A stretch of DNA of 64,000 nt from DAOTXS01 sp034433515 (GTDB lineage Bacteria > Chloroflexota > Anaerolineae > UBA4142): contig DAOUAL010000021.1 of assembly GCA_034433515.1 (NCBI GenBank), positions 1 through 64,000 of the forward strand, given 5' to 3'. This document shows positions 26,941-36,320 of this stretch, piece after piece. A model generated the notes under the pieces. That model made no database searches. It saw only the letters and a list, made by a program, of their open reading frames with translations, and was not told where the DNA came from. The position numbers and the translations under genes are program-made. The stretch's first letter is position 1. Every line of letters begins with the position of its first letter.

Positions 26941-28047
26941 TTATTGTTTTTCGTACGGTTGTCCGTCTGCCGCCGGCGGAACCGCCCGACCGACAAAGCC
27001 GGTGAGTACCAGAATCGTCAACACGTACGGCAACATTTGCGGAAACTGCGATGGAATGTCAGGGCGATTGAAACTTAGGGTGGTGGTGATTGTATTGCCC
27101 AAACCAAAGATCAACGCGCCGGCAAGCGCACCGAACGGCGTCCAGTTGCCAAAGATCATCGCTGCCAGCCCGATGAATCCTAGCCCATTCGTCATCAACG
27201 GATTGAACACATCCACCGCTTCCAAAGTAAACCATGCGCCACCAAAACCCGCCAGCAAGCCGCCCAACAAGACATTGATATAGCGCACGCGGTACACATC
27301 AATGCCCAATGTGTCTGCCGCGCGCGGATTCTCGCCGACCGCGCGCGTGCGCAACCCCCAAGGCGTGTAGAACAGGACGTAGTGAATCAGCAACGTTACC
27401 AGAATCATAAAATAGACAATTGGTTTTTGCCCGGAAAAGATAATGGGGCCTAGCACCGGGATTTGCGACAAGAGGGGAATATCGAAAGGCGGAAAGGTGC
27501 CAGGTCCTGGCGGAATATTTTGCGCGAGATATTGGCGATAGAAATAACCGGTGATGCCGATGGCAAGAATATTGATCACGGTTCCGCTGATGATCTGATC
27601 GGATTTAAAGCGGATGGATACAACCCCGTGCAACAAAGCCAGCAAGCCACTGGCTGACACCGCCAAGCCAAGGGCTAACCAACGACTGATTTCGCCGGCA
27701 ACCACCACATCAACACCCGTGGTCTTCATCCAGGTAAAAGCATACACATTGACGCCGTAGGCCACCATTGCGCCCATCAACATCATTCCTTCGATGCCAA
27801 TGTTGATCACGGCGGCGCGCTCGCACATCAAGCCGCAGTACGCCGCCAACGCCACCGGCGCGGCGTAGCGAATCGTTTGATTCAGCGTCCCAATGACACA
27901 CTGCGCATCGCATTGACCGCCAATCATTGCATTAAACACCAGATAAAACGCAACTGCCGCCGCGATGCCAAAAATCAAAGTGATGACTTGGCGATAATTG
28001 ATCAACCCCTTGCGTTGCGGAGGAACTGCCATTGCCGTGTTACTCAC
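26941..28047 (-). CDS. BMP-type ABC transporter permease (NupQ/YufQ-like)
   Basis: The 368-residue permease has about nine hydrophobic segments and the BPD_transp_2 signature CERAAVINIGIEGMMLMGAM with the later GENPRAADTLGIDVYRVRY. Relatives import nucleosides with a BMP lipoprotein. I chose GTG at 28047 because GGGAGG lies five bases upstream; it starts just after the stop of the first permease. It is the last transporter gene of the operon. Confidence 0.88.
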   Translation of the reverse strand: MSNTAMAVPPQRKGLINYRQVITLIFGIAAAVAFYLVFNAMIGGQCDAQCVIGTLNQTIRYAAPVALAAYCGLMCERAAVINIGIEGMMLMGAMVAYGVNVYAFTWMKTTGVDVVVAGEISRWLALGLAVSASGLLALLHGVVSIRFKSDQIISGTVINILAIGITGYFYRQYLAQNIPPGPGTFPPFDIPLLSQIPVLGPIIFSGQKPIVYFMILVTLLIHYVLFYTPWGLRTRAVGENPRAADTLGIDVYRVRYINVLLGGLLAGFGGAWFTLEAVDVFNPLMTNGLGFIGLAAMIFGNWTPFGALAGALIFGLGNTITTTLSFNRPDIPSQFPQMLPYVLTILVLTGFVGRAVPPAADGQPYEKQ

Positions 28048-28048
28048 C

Positions 28049-29413
28049 TTAACCTCCCCAGCCACGGGTCAACGGTTCGATTTCGACCTCACGCACCGCT
28101 TTCATCCGCAACAGATAGCGCACCATCGCGGGCGCGGCAACGAACAAGAGCACCAACGCTTGAATCAAGGCGATGACATATTTGCTGACACCCGATTGCA
28201 GTTCCATCAGATCCGCTCCATTGCGCATCGCGCCAAACAGAAATGCCGCCCCCAAGATGCCAAACGGATGATTCTTGGCGATGAGGGCAATCGCAATGCT
28301 GTCAAAACCATAACCACTTGAAAAGAACAACGGCAGACAACGACAAATCGAAACACCCAGCACTTCAATGGTGCCGGCAATCCCCGCCAACCCACCCGAG
28401 ATGAGCATCGTGATGATGATGACGCGCGCGCTGTGAATGCCGGCATACTTGGCGGCATCGGGATTGGCGCCTACCGTGCGCATCTCAAACCCAATCGTCG
28501 TCTTCCACATCAATCGCCACACTGCCACCGCAGCGATCAATGCGAGAAAGATACCAATGTGCATCCGGTCGTACGGATCGGTGATGGGCCACCAAAGATG
28601 GGTAAGCGATGGCAAGCCCACTAAAGTCACCAATCCAATGCCAGCGCCAATGCCGACGGCAATGCCATGCCTTTGCAACCAAGTCAAGCGTTTGATCCAC
28701 CTAGGTTGCAAAAATGTCCATTCGGTTAACGTCCAAGCGATAAAGGCAAACACCAGCGCGACAAACAAGGCGTTAAAGGGGTCTTGCAAACGTTCTGGGA
28801 TTTGATGCAACGACCATAGTTCGGCGTTCGGTGAGACGCGCAACGTTTGCACCGCACTCGATTTAGTATCGCGCAAAGGATAACTGACCAGATACTCGGT
28901 CAGACGAAACGCGATATAATTCATCATCATCGTGGTGATGACTTCGTGTGCCCCGGTGCGCACCTTGAGGAGTGCCGGGATGCCCGCCCAAATCGCTCCC
29001 CCCACTGCGCCGGCAAGAATGACGAGTGGGAGATGAATAAAAGTTGGCAGACCGGTGAAGGCAATCCCAGCCCAGACGGCACTAATGGCACCAATGTAAA
29101 ACTGCCCTTCGGCACCAATGTTGAACAAGCCTGTTTTGAATCCTACGGCAAGTCCCAGTCCAAGAAAGACGTACGGCGTCATTGCCACCAGCGTTTCCGA
29201 AAAGCCGCGGGTTTTGAAAAATGCGCCGTTGATCATCCCTAGGTATGCCACGCCCACCGTTTCCAAACTACCACTAGTAATCCAAATGATGATGGCGCCA
29301 CCAGCAAACCCTAACAGGATGGCAAGGGCGGGCATACTCAGCACATCCAGCCAGCGAAGGAGGATCGCCAGCCCAGGAGCGCGGCGGGCGCCGGTTTCGG
29401 TGATGCTAGACAT
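28049..29413 (-). CDS. BMP-type ABC transporter permease (NupP/YufP-like)
   Basis: The 454-residue inner-membrane permease has the same family signature, KTGLFNIGAEGQFYIGAISAV, and a coupling region MRTVGANPDAAKYAGIHSAR. An insertion of hydrophilic and membrane segments around residues 215-290 makes it longer than its partner. Its ATG overlaps the end of the ATPase gene by 8 bases. It forms the membrane channel with the following permease. Confidence 0.88.
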   Translation of the reverse strand: MSSITETGARRAPGLAILLRWLDVLSMPALAILLGFAGGAIIIWITSGSLETVGVAYLGMINGAFFKTRGFSETLVAMTPYVFLGLGLAVGFKTGLFNIGAEGQFYIGAISAVWAGIAFTGLPTFIHLPLVILAGAVGGAIWAGIPALLKVRTGAHEVITTMMMNYIAFRLTEYLVSYPLRDTKSSAVQTLRVSPNAELWSLHQIPERLQDPFNALFVALVFAFIAWTLTEWTFLQPRWIKRLTWLQRHGIAVGIGAGIGLVTLVGLPSLTHLWWPITDPYDRMHIGIFLALIAAVAVWRLMWKTTIGFEMRTVGANPDAAKYAGIHSARVIIITMLISGGLAGIAGTIEVLGVSICRCLPLFFSSGYGFDSIAIALIAKNHPFGILGAAFLFGAMRNGADLMELQSGVSKYVIALIQALVLLFVAAPAMVRYLLRMKAVREVEIEPLTRGWGG

Positions 29414-30998
29414 GGACGCCCCCTTTGACGCCTGCCATCAACAAACCCAGTTGTTCGCGTGTGGCGGCACCTGCCTCCATGGTCTCTAAAATACGTCCTT
29501 TATACATTACCGCAATCCGATCGGCTAACGACATGATTTCATCCAATTCCGCGGAAACGAGCAACACCGCTGCCCCACGATCGCGCGCCTGCACAATCCG
29601 CCGATGAATGAATTCAATCGAACCAACATCCAAGCCGCGCGTGGGTTGATTGACGATGAGTAATTTCACCGGGCGATCGAGTTCGCGCGCGACAATCACT
29701 TTTTGTTGATTGCCCCCAGAGAGCGACCCCGCGGTCGTGCGTATACTGGGTGTCCGCACATCGAACTCGGTGACCAATTTCTGACTCCGTTCGGCAATTG
29801 CATACTCGTCAATTTCCAAGCCGCGTGCAAACGGCGGTTGATAATAGGTGCACAACACCAAATTGTCCCGCACTGGAAAGGAAAGCACCAACCCATGCTT
29901 GTGGCGATCTTCGGGAACATGCCCGGTGCCCAACTCGGTAATGCGGCGCGGCGTTTCGTGCGTTACATCTTTGCCCAACAAGACAACTTTGCCGCTGACG
30001 ACACGTCGCAAGCCGGTCAACGCTTCCACCAATTCGCGTTGTCCGTTGCCCTGCACCCCCGCAATGCCCAGAATCTCTCCTTCCCGCACCTCGAAAGAAA
30101 CATCGTGCACGGTGGTTGCATGCCGATCGTCTTGCACTTGCAAATTCTCAACCCGCAAAACCGTATTGCCGGGATGGGCGGGCGATTTGTCAATCTGCAA
30201 AATCACTTTGCGCCCCACCATCATTTCGGCGAGCATTTCAGAGGTAGCGGCTTGGGGTGTTACGGTGCCAATCATCTTGCCGGCGCGCATCACACTGATG
30301 CGGTCCGCCACCGCAAACATCTCGCGCAACTTGTGTGTGATGAAAACAATGGATTTACCTTGCCGCACCAACTCTTTCATAATGACAAAGAGTTCATCGG
30401 CTTCTTGCGGCGTCAAGACCGCCGTGGGTTCATCCAAAATCAGAATCTCGGCGCGACGATACAAGGCTTTGACGATTTCCACGCGTTGTTGCAACCCGAC
30501 AGGCAAATCTTTGATATACGCATCGGGATCCACATCCAGGCGATATTGGTGCGAGAGTTCGCGAATGCGTTGCGCCGCCGTGCGCCGATCGAGTGCAGAC
30601 AACTGCCCCATGAATCGGGTGGCGGGTTGCAACGATTCTTGACCCAAGATGATATTTTCGGTTACGGTGAGCGGTGGCACGAGCATAAAATGCTGGTGCA
30701 CCATACCGATGCCTTGCGCAATCGCATCGTGGGGACTCGTAATGCGAGTGGAGCGTCCGTTGATGCGAATCTCTCCTTCATCGGGTTGGTACAAACCGTA
30801 GAGAATATTCATCAACGTGGACTTGCCGGCACCATTCTCGCCGAGCAGCCCGTGAATCTCGCCGGGGCGCAGATCGAAATGAACGTGATCGTTGGCTAAC
30901 ACCCCAGGAAAACGCTTGGTGATTCCGACGGCTTGCAGAACCGGGATCATCGAATCGGGAGGGCTCGTGGTGCTTGCTTGGGGCAAGACGGTGGTCAT
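29406..30998 (-). CDS. BMP-type ABC transporter ATPase with two nucleotide-binding domains
   Basis: The 530-residue protein powers the importer. Domain 1 (about 18-255) has Walker A GENGAGKST and a signature-like stretch LPVGLQQRVEIVKALYR followed by Walker B ILILDEPTA. Domain 2 (about 275-525) has the Walker A variant GVQGNGQREL, the signature LSGGNQQKVIVAREL and Walker B-like LLIVNQPTRGLDVG, typical of sugar/nucleoside-type fused ATPases. It overlaps the next permease gene by 8 bases. Confidence 0.92.
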   Translation of the reverse strand: MTTVLPQASTTSPPDSMIPVLQAVGITKRFPGVLANDHVHFDLRPGEIHGLLGENGAGKSTLMNILYGLYQPDEGEIRINGRSTRITSPHDAIAQGIGMVHQHFMLVPPLTVTENIILGQESLQPATRFMGQLSALDRRTAAQRIRELSHQYRLDVDPDAYIKDLPVGLQQRVEIVKALYRRAEILILDEPTAVLTPQEADELFVIMKELVRQGKSIVFITHKLREMFAVADRISVMRAGKMIGTVTPQAATSEMLAEMMVGRKVILQIDKSPAHPGNTVLRVENLQVQDDRHATTVHDVSFEVREGEILGIAGVQGNGQRELVEALTGLRRVVSGKVVLLGKDVTHETPRRITELGTGHVPEDRHKHGLVLSFPVRDNLVLCTYYQPPFARGLEIDEYAIAERSQKLVTEFDVRTPSIRTTAGSLSGGNQQKVIVARELDRPVKLLIVNQPTRGLDVGSIEFIHRRIVQARDRGAAVLLVSAELDEIMSLADRIAVMYKGRILETMEAGAATREQLGLLMAGVKGGVHV

Positions 30999-31229
30999 GC
31001 TTTCTCCTCAATGTAGGACAAATTTGAAATTTGTCCTACACGCAGTCCATTTTCATTCGACCGCTGGTGCGCCAACGGCGAATGAACAACTCAGACAAGT
31101 GAATTGGAACAAAAGACTATAATTGAGGAAAAGGAATCCTCTGGGATAAAACGAGCGTCACGTAAGATTCTTGTAAAATGGGTGCTATGCCGATGGGCAT
31201 AGCACCCTGCTGGATGAGCCGCGTGCCAA

Positions 31230-32282
31230 TTATGGCTTGTAACCGGTTTGGAGTTTTCCGCTCTTGAGGTCTTCGGTGGCTTGTTTGATCTTGTCCTTGA
31301 CCGATTGCGGAATCTTGCTGTCCCAATCGTGGAACGGGGCAAGCCCCACCCCGCCATTCTGGAGATTGGCGGTTAGAATGCCGGCTTTGACGGTCTTGGC
31401 GTTGACGGATTTCAAGAAATTGTACACTGCCACGTCAACATTCTTGGCGGCACTGCTCAACAAGGCATCCTTGACTTCGGGATACGTGTTGTATTGATCC
31501 ACGTCCACGCCGATCGCCATCAAGCCCTTTTCCTTGGCGGCGAGCAAACCACCGTTGCCGGTGTTGCCACCCACGCCAAAGACCACATCGCAACCTTGGG
31601 CAATCATTGATTGCGCGGTTTCTTTACCCTTGGCAGGATCGGTGAAGGAGGGGATATAGACATTCAACGGCTTGACATCCGGCTTGATCCACTTGGCGCC
31701 GTTCTGGAACCCGACGACAAAGCGAACCACGGGTGGAATTTCCATACCCGAGACGGTGCAGACCACCCCGGTCTTGGTCATGCCACCGGCTAACACACCC
31801 GCGAGGAAACCGACTTGGTCTTCTTGGAACATCAATGAGGTAATGTTCTTGAGTCCGCCATCGTCGTAGCAATCTTTCTTGGTGTCATCGCAGTACGCCA
31901 CGCCCTTGGTGGGGAAGTACGCATAGTCCACAATCGCAAACTTGATGTTAGGATATTGCTTTGCTTTGATCGCCGTCGCATCGCCCATCAAGAAACCGAC
32001 CGTGATAATGACATCGTACTTTTCGGTGGCGAACTGGTCAATGTTCTTTTCATAGTCGGTGGGTTGCTTGGATTCGATGAACTTGGCTTCCCAACCCAAT
32101 TCCTTCGCCGCTTTTTGCGTGCCTTCCCAAGCGGATTGGTTGAAGGACTTGTCGTTCACACCACCCACATCGGTAACCAATCCTACTTTGAGTTTCGCCG
32201 CCGGTGCAGCGCCGCCGCACCCGCTCAAGACGATTGCCAGCAATAACGCAAACAGGCACACCACAAACAATCGGGAACGCAT
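31230..32282 (-). CDS. BMP family substrate-binding lipoprotein
   Basis: The 350-residue protein is a Med/BMP-family binding protein for an ABC importer, probably for nucleosides. Its signal peptide ends at the lipobox LSGC (Cys22). The mature start KVGLVTDVGGVNDKSFNQSAWEG is diagnostic, with later DVVFGVGGNTGNGGLLAAKEKG. AAGGAGG stands before the ATG at 32282; longer versions of the frame lack such a site. It is the first gene of the operon with ATPase and two permeases, about 230 bases before the ATPase gene. Confidence 0.92.
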   Translation of the reverse strand: MRSRLFVVCLFALLLAIVLSGCGGAAPAAKLKVGLVTDVGGVNDKSFNQSAWEGTQKAAKELGWEAKFIESKQPTDYEKNIDQFATEKYDVIITVGFLMGDATAIKAKQYPNIKFAIVDYAYFPTKGVAYCDDTKKDCYDDGGLKNITSLMFQEDQVGFLAGVLAGGMTKTGVVCTVSGMEIPPVVRFVVGFQNGAKWIKPDVKPLNVYIPSFTDPAKGKETAQSMIAQGCDVVFGVGGNTGNGGLLAAKEKGLMAIGVDVDQYNTYPEVKDALLSSAAKNVDVAVYNFLKSVNAKTVKAGILTANLQNGGVGLAPFHDWDSKIPQSVKDKIKQATEDLKSGKLQTGYKP

Positions 32283-32438
32283 TCTTTCTCCTCCTTGAAA
32301 AAATGTTTGAACTCTACCTCGAGCATCTCGGTGAAACGATGGGCTTGCGGCACCACCTCCTCTCATCGCTGTACGGCGTTGGACAGCCCTTTCGATTGTT
32401 GAGGGGAAACCGGTCAGAAAGGTTCCAAGAGGTTTACC
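32283..32438 (-). ncRNA. structured 5' leader of the BMP transporter operon
   Basis: About 155 nucleotides separate the predicted transcription start from the lipoprotein ATG. The first 36 can form a helix between GGGGTAAACC (32440-32431) and GGTTTCCCC (32411-32403) with one bulge. Further on are complementary GCGATG and CATCG segments. The size and pairing would fit a regulatory leader, but I match it to no known riboswitch class. Confidence 0.35.
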
Positions 32439-32444
32439 CCATCT

Positions 32445-32473
32445 ATTATATAACAGATTTCACAAACTACCAA
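32445..32473 (-). promoter_or_regulatory. promoter of the BMP transporter operon
   Basis: On the minus strand TTGGTA (32473-32468) and TATAAT (32450-32445) are 17 bases apart. The start would fall near 32438. Confidence 0.7.
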
Positions 32474-32539
32474 AGTGTCTTGTTGTGAATTTTGAGAATA
32501 GAAACCAACGGAATTCAGGGTAGCGTTGTGGGAATAAAT

Positions 32540-32568
32540 TTGACGGATTGATGAGGGGCGAGTAAAAT
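32540..32568 (+). promoter_or_regulatory. promoter of the DASS transporter
   Basis: TTGACG (32540-32545), 17 bases, TAAAAT (32563-32568). It diverges from the BMP operon promoter about 70 bases away. Confidence 0.7.
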
Positions 32569-32574
32569 GGAATT

Positions 32575-32652
32575 GAAAATGTGCGATGGCGCACTCATCA
32601 TTGCTTGTATTGCAAGGTGGCGAATGCCTCTCCCTCGTGAGAGGCATTTTTT
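32575..32652 (+). ncRNA. attenuator-like leader ending in an intrinsic terminator
   Basis: From the predicted start, a small hairpin (GTGCG/CGCAC near 32581) is followed by a strong terminator. Its arms AATGCCTCTC (32623-32632) and GAGAGGCATT (32639-32648) lead into a T-run. The terminator lies about 65 bases before the transporter ATG, so most transcripts could stop here unless something prevents it. It could be a transcription-attenuating leader or a short RNA. Confidence 0.5.
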
Positions 32653-32717
32653 GTTGTACTGGGATTCTCGCTTGCATCGAGCAAGCAGAAAAAATAATTC
32701 ATTCTCATGGAGGAGAA

Positions 32718-34184
32718 ATGAAACTCAATTGGAAAGTCGTTATTCCACTCGCCGCGTGGGCAATCTTGGCACTCTACGGCTATGCTTTTGGCGCGCCCAC
32801 CGGCTTGACGATGAGTGCGTGGCTTTACTTTGCCCTCTTCGTCGCTGTGATTCTGGGCTTGGTGTTGGAACCCATTCCCGCCGCTGCCGTTGGGTTGATT
32901 GGTGTGACGTTTGCCGCCGCCATGCGCTACGTCAATGCCAACATCGGTCAATCCATTAACTGGGCACTGGCCGGTTTTGCAGACACAACCGTGTGGCTCA
33001 TCTTTGGCGCGTTCGTGTTTTCGATGGGGTACAACAAAACTGGCTTGGGACGCCGCATCGCGTTGATGTTGGTGCGCTGGCTGGGGGGACGCACGCTGGG
33101 GCTAGGTTACGCGATCACATTGGCAGATCTCGTTCTTGCGCCGGGGACGCCTTCGAACACGGCGCGCAGTGCCGGCACAATTTTCCCGGTCATTCGGAAC
33201 ATCCCGGCATTGTACGGTTCTGAACCGAACAATACGACCTCGCGCAAGATCGGTTCGTACATCATGTGGGTTGCGTTCGCGGCGACTTGTGTCACCTCTT
33301 CGATGTTCATCACCTCGCTCGCCCCAACTGCCGCCGCACTCGCGATTGTCAAAAGCACAGCCAAGATTGATGTCAACTGGCTACAGTACGCCCAAGGATT
33401 CCTCCCCGTCGGCATCGTTCTGATTGTGCTGGTTCCCTTGCTGGTCTATTGGCTCTACCCACCCGAAATCAAATCGAGTAAAGAAATTCCAGAGTGGGCA
33501 AACCAGGAACTCGGTAAACTCGGTAAGGTTACCACCAAAGAACTCGTCATGGTGGGCTTGGTCGTCCTTGCTATTTTCCTGTGGATCACCGGCTCCAATG
33601 ACTTGATCCAACTCCCTTACTTTGGCAAGAATTTTATCAACGCTACTACCGTGGTGTTGATAGGTATCGCCCTGATGCTGGTCACCAACATTGTAACCTG
33701 GGACGAAATCCTGGCAAACAAAGCGGCGTGGAATGTACTGGTCTGGTTCGCCACGTTGGTAACGTTGGCAAACGGCTTGAATCTGGTAGGGTTCGTCCGC
33801 TGGTTTGCCGATCTCGCCTCGCAACCTCTTAAAGGTTTGGATCCGATGCTGGTCTTGGCATTGCTGGTTGCGCTGTTCTTCTTCATTCACTATTTCTTTG
33901 CTTCGCTGAGCGCACACACCAGCGCGGTTTTGCCCCTCGTGTTGGGCGTTGGCATCAAACTGTTGCCTGCCAATCTAGTGATGCCGTTTGCGTTGCTTTG
34001 CGTCTATGCACTTGGCTTAATGGGCGTCATCACCCCCTACGCCACTGGGCCTGCACCGGTGTACTATGGTAGCGGCTATATCTCGCGCACTGATTTCTGG
34101 AAACTGGGTCTGATCTTTGGCGTGATTTTCTTGGTTGCCTTGCTCGTGATTGGCATCCCATATCTCACTTCAATCAAACTTTAA
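32718..34184 (+). CDS. DASS family dicarboxylate/anion transporter
   Basis: The 488-residue membrane protein has about 12 hydrophobic helices. It matches the divalent anion:sodium symporter family, with ITLADLVLAPGTPSNTARSAGTIFPV (the SNT-type substrate/sodium loop), CVTSSMFITSLAPTAAA, and FFIHYFFASLSAHTSAVLPL. Members related to SodiT1/YflS take up malate, 2-oxoglutarate or citrate with Na+ or by exchange. GGAGGAG stands just before the ATG. A terminator follows the gene, so it is transcribed alone. Confidence 0.9.
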   Translation: MKLNWKVVIPLAAWAILALYGYAFGAPTGLTMSAWLYFALFVAVILGLVLEPIPAAAVGLIGVTFAAAMRYVNANIGQSINWALAGFADTTVWLIFGAFVFSMGYNKTGLGRRIALMLVRWLGGRTLGLGYAITLADLVLAPGTPSNTARSAGTIFPVIRNIPALYGSEPNNTTSRKIGSYIMWVAFAATCVTSSMFITSLAPTAAALAIVKSTAKIDVNWLQYAQGFLPVGIVLIVLVPLLVYWLYPPEIKSSKEIPEWANQELGKLGKVTTKELVMVGLVVLAIFLWITGSNDLIQLPYFGKNFINATTVVLIGIALMLVTNIVTWDEILANKAAWNVLVWFATLVTLANGLNLVGFVRWFADLASQPLKGLDPMLVLALLVALFFFIHYFFASLSAHTSAVLPLVLGVGIKLLPANLVMPFALLCVYALGLMGVITPYATGPAPVYYGSGYISRTDFWKLGLIFGVIFLVALLVIGIPYLTSIKL

Positions 34185-34200
34185 TTGAATACCTTACAAA

Positions 34201-34238
34201 AAACCGGCGATGGGATTTTCCATCGCCGGTTTGATTTT
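34201..34238 (+). terminator. intrinsic terminator of the DASS gene
   Basis: AAACCGGCGATGG (34201-34213) pairs perfectly with CCATCGCCGGTTT (34220-34232), followed by GATTTTT. Confidence 0.85.
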
Positions 34239-34381
34239 TCAAACATCCAATGTCCGTTGAGCAAATGCTTGCACCAAAATTGGATTCAACGTACCGGGCA
34301 AGTACACCAAGCATCCTTGTCCTCCCCAAAATAGGCGAGATACTCGATCTCGCCCATCGTCAGTGAATTGATGCGTTGATT

Positions 34382-36316
34382 TTACACGTCCAGATTGCGA
34401 ACGCTCTTGGCATGGGTTTGAATAAAGCGTTTGCGCGGTGCCACCTCGCTCCCCATCAACATTTCAAACGTACGGTCGGCTTCTGCCGCGTCCTCCAAAC
34501 TTACTTGCAAAATCGTCCGATTGGCTGGGTTCATCGTCGTTTCCCAGAGTTGTTCTGGATTCATCTCGCCCAGCCCTTTGTACCGTTGCACATCGAATTT
34601 ATCACTCTTGTTTTTCTTTTTGAACGCTTCCAATTCCTTGTCGTCAAAAATATATTGTTCGATTTTGCCGGCTTTGACTTTGTAGAGCGGCGGTTGCGCG
34701 ATGTATAAATGGCCGTGTTCAATCAACCCACTCATATAGCGGAAAAAGAACGTGAGCAACAACGTGCGAATGTGCGCGCCGTCCACGTCGGCATCGGTCA
34801 TGATGATGATGCGATTGTAGCGCAGATTTTTCAAATCGAATCCGTTGCCCACGCCGGTCCCAATCGCCGTAATCATCGCGCGGATTTCTTCGTTCTGCAA
34901 CATTTTGTCCAGCCGGGTTTTTTCGACGTTCATAATTTTGCCACGCAAGGGAAGAATCGCTTGAAACCGACGGTCGCGTCCTTGTTTGGCAGAGCCGCCC
35001 GCGCTATCTCCTTCGACGATGTACAGTTCTGTGCGGTCGGAATCTTTTTCCGAGCAATCGGCGAGTTTGCCGGGCAACGAAAGGGATTCGAGCGCGCTTT
35101 TGCGAATGACCAAATCGCGCGCTTGGCGAGCGGCTTCACGCGCGCGTGCCGTCGTCAAACATTTCTGGATAATTTCTTTGGCTTCGCGCGGATGTTCCTC
35201 CAAAAATTGCCCAAACGCTTCGGTAACGACTTGTTCGACTTGAGTTTTGATTTCCGCGTTGCCCAGTTTGGCTTTGGTCTGCGATTCAAATTGCGGTTCT
35301 TGCAGTTTGACCGAGACAATGGCGGTGAGACCTTCGCGGACGTCATCGCCGGTGAGATTCGCGTCGCTCTCCTTCAGCATATTCGCCTTGCGTGCGTAAT
35401 CGTTGAGCGTGCGCGTGAGCGCGGTGCGAAAACCGGTGAGATGCGTACCCCCGTCCACCGTGTTGATGTTGTTGGCAAAGGTGTATGTAGATTCGCCGTA
35501 CCCATCAGTGTATTGAATCGCCACTTCGATGTGCGAGCCGTTGATTTGGCGCGCAACGTTAAAGGGGGGATGAATGGGAGTGCGATTCTTGTTCAAGTAT
35601 CGCACAAACGAAGTGATGCCCCCTTCAAAATAAAACGTCATTTGACGATTGTCGCGCTCGTCTTTGAACGTAATCGTCAGCCCGCGCGTGAGGAACGCCA
35701 TCTCACGAAAGCGTTGCGCGAGCACATCGAATTTGTAATCAATCTCTTTAAAGATTTGTTTATCGGGGAGAAAGGAAATGAGAGTGCCAGTCCGTTCGTC
35801 TTTGGGATACTTGCCAATCGGCTTCACTTCACCCTTGGGATTGCCGCGCGCGTACTTTTGTCCGTACACAATTCCCTCGCGCCGCACACGCACTTCGAGC
35901 CACTCGCTCAAGGCATTGACCGCGCTCACGCCAACACCGTGTAAACCGGACGCGACCTTGTAACCACCTTGCCCAAATTTCGCGCCCGCGTGCAGTTTGG
36001 TCATCACCACTTCGAGCGCAGATTTGCCGGCTTGTTTGTGCACATCCACCGGAATGCCACGCCCGTTGTCCACCACCGTGACCACGTTATCTTTGTCAAT
36101 CGTGATTTCAATCCGATCGCACGCCCCCGCCAGGGCTTCGTCAATGGCATTATCTACCACTTCGAATACAAGATGATGAATGCCGCGAATATCTGTGGAG
36201 CCGATGTACATTCCGGGTCGCCTGCGAACGGCTTCCAACCCTTCCAACACAGTGATTTTGGAGGCATCATACGTTTCGACGGGCATATTCTCCGTAACTT
36301 GATTTTCCTTAACCAT
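34382..36316 (-). CDS. gyrB: DNA gyrase subunit B
   Basis: The 644-residue protein is the ATPase and TOPRIM subunit of gyrase, which introduces negative supercoils. It has the GHKL ATPase domain (EVVDNAIDEALAG; DNGRGIPVD; GLHGVGVSAVNALS), the transducer domain, and the TOPRIM motif YIVEGDSAGGSAKQGRDR. The ending ends in RKRFIQTHAKSVRNLDV as in gyrases. I placed the start at ATG 36316 with AAAGGA upstream; longer readings of the frame run into the next gene. GyrA is not in the window. Confidence 0.95.
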   Translation of the reverse strand: MVKENQVTENMPVETYDASKITVLEGLEAVRRRPGMYIGSTDIRGIHHLVFEVVDNAIDEALAGACDRIEITIDKDNVVTVVDNGRGIPVDVHKQAGKSALEVVMTKLHAGAKFGQGGYKVASGLHGVGVSAVNALSEWLEVRVRREGIVYGQKYARGNPKGEVKPIGKYPKDERTGTLISFLPDKQIFKEIDYKFDVLAQRFREMAFLTRGLTITFKDERDNRQMTFYFEGGITSFVRYLNKNRTPIHPPFNVARQINGSHIEVAIQYTDGYGESTYTFANNINTVDGGTHLTGFRTALTRTLNDYARKANMLKESDANLTGDDVREGLTAIVSVKLQEPQFESQTKAKLGNAEIKTQVEQVVTEAFGQFLEEHPREAKEIIQKCLTTARAREAARQARDLVIRKSALESLSLPGKLADCSEKDSDRTELYIVEGDSAGGSAKQGRDRRFQAILPLRGKIMNVEKTRLDKMLQNEEIRAMITAIGTGVGNGFDLKNLRYNRIIIMTDADVDGAHIRTLLLTFFFRYMSGLIEHGHLYIAQPPLYKVKAGKIEQYIFDDKELEAFKKKNKSDKFDVQRYKGLGEMNPEQLWETTMNPANRTILQVSLEDAAEADRTFEMLMGSEVAPRKRFIQTHAKSVRNLDV

Positions 36317-36320
36317 CGCA

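Noticed and set aside
34709..35944. 411-codon plus-strand ORF opposite gyrB
   Set aside because: Antisense to a clear GyrB sequence.
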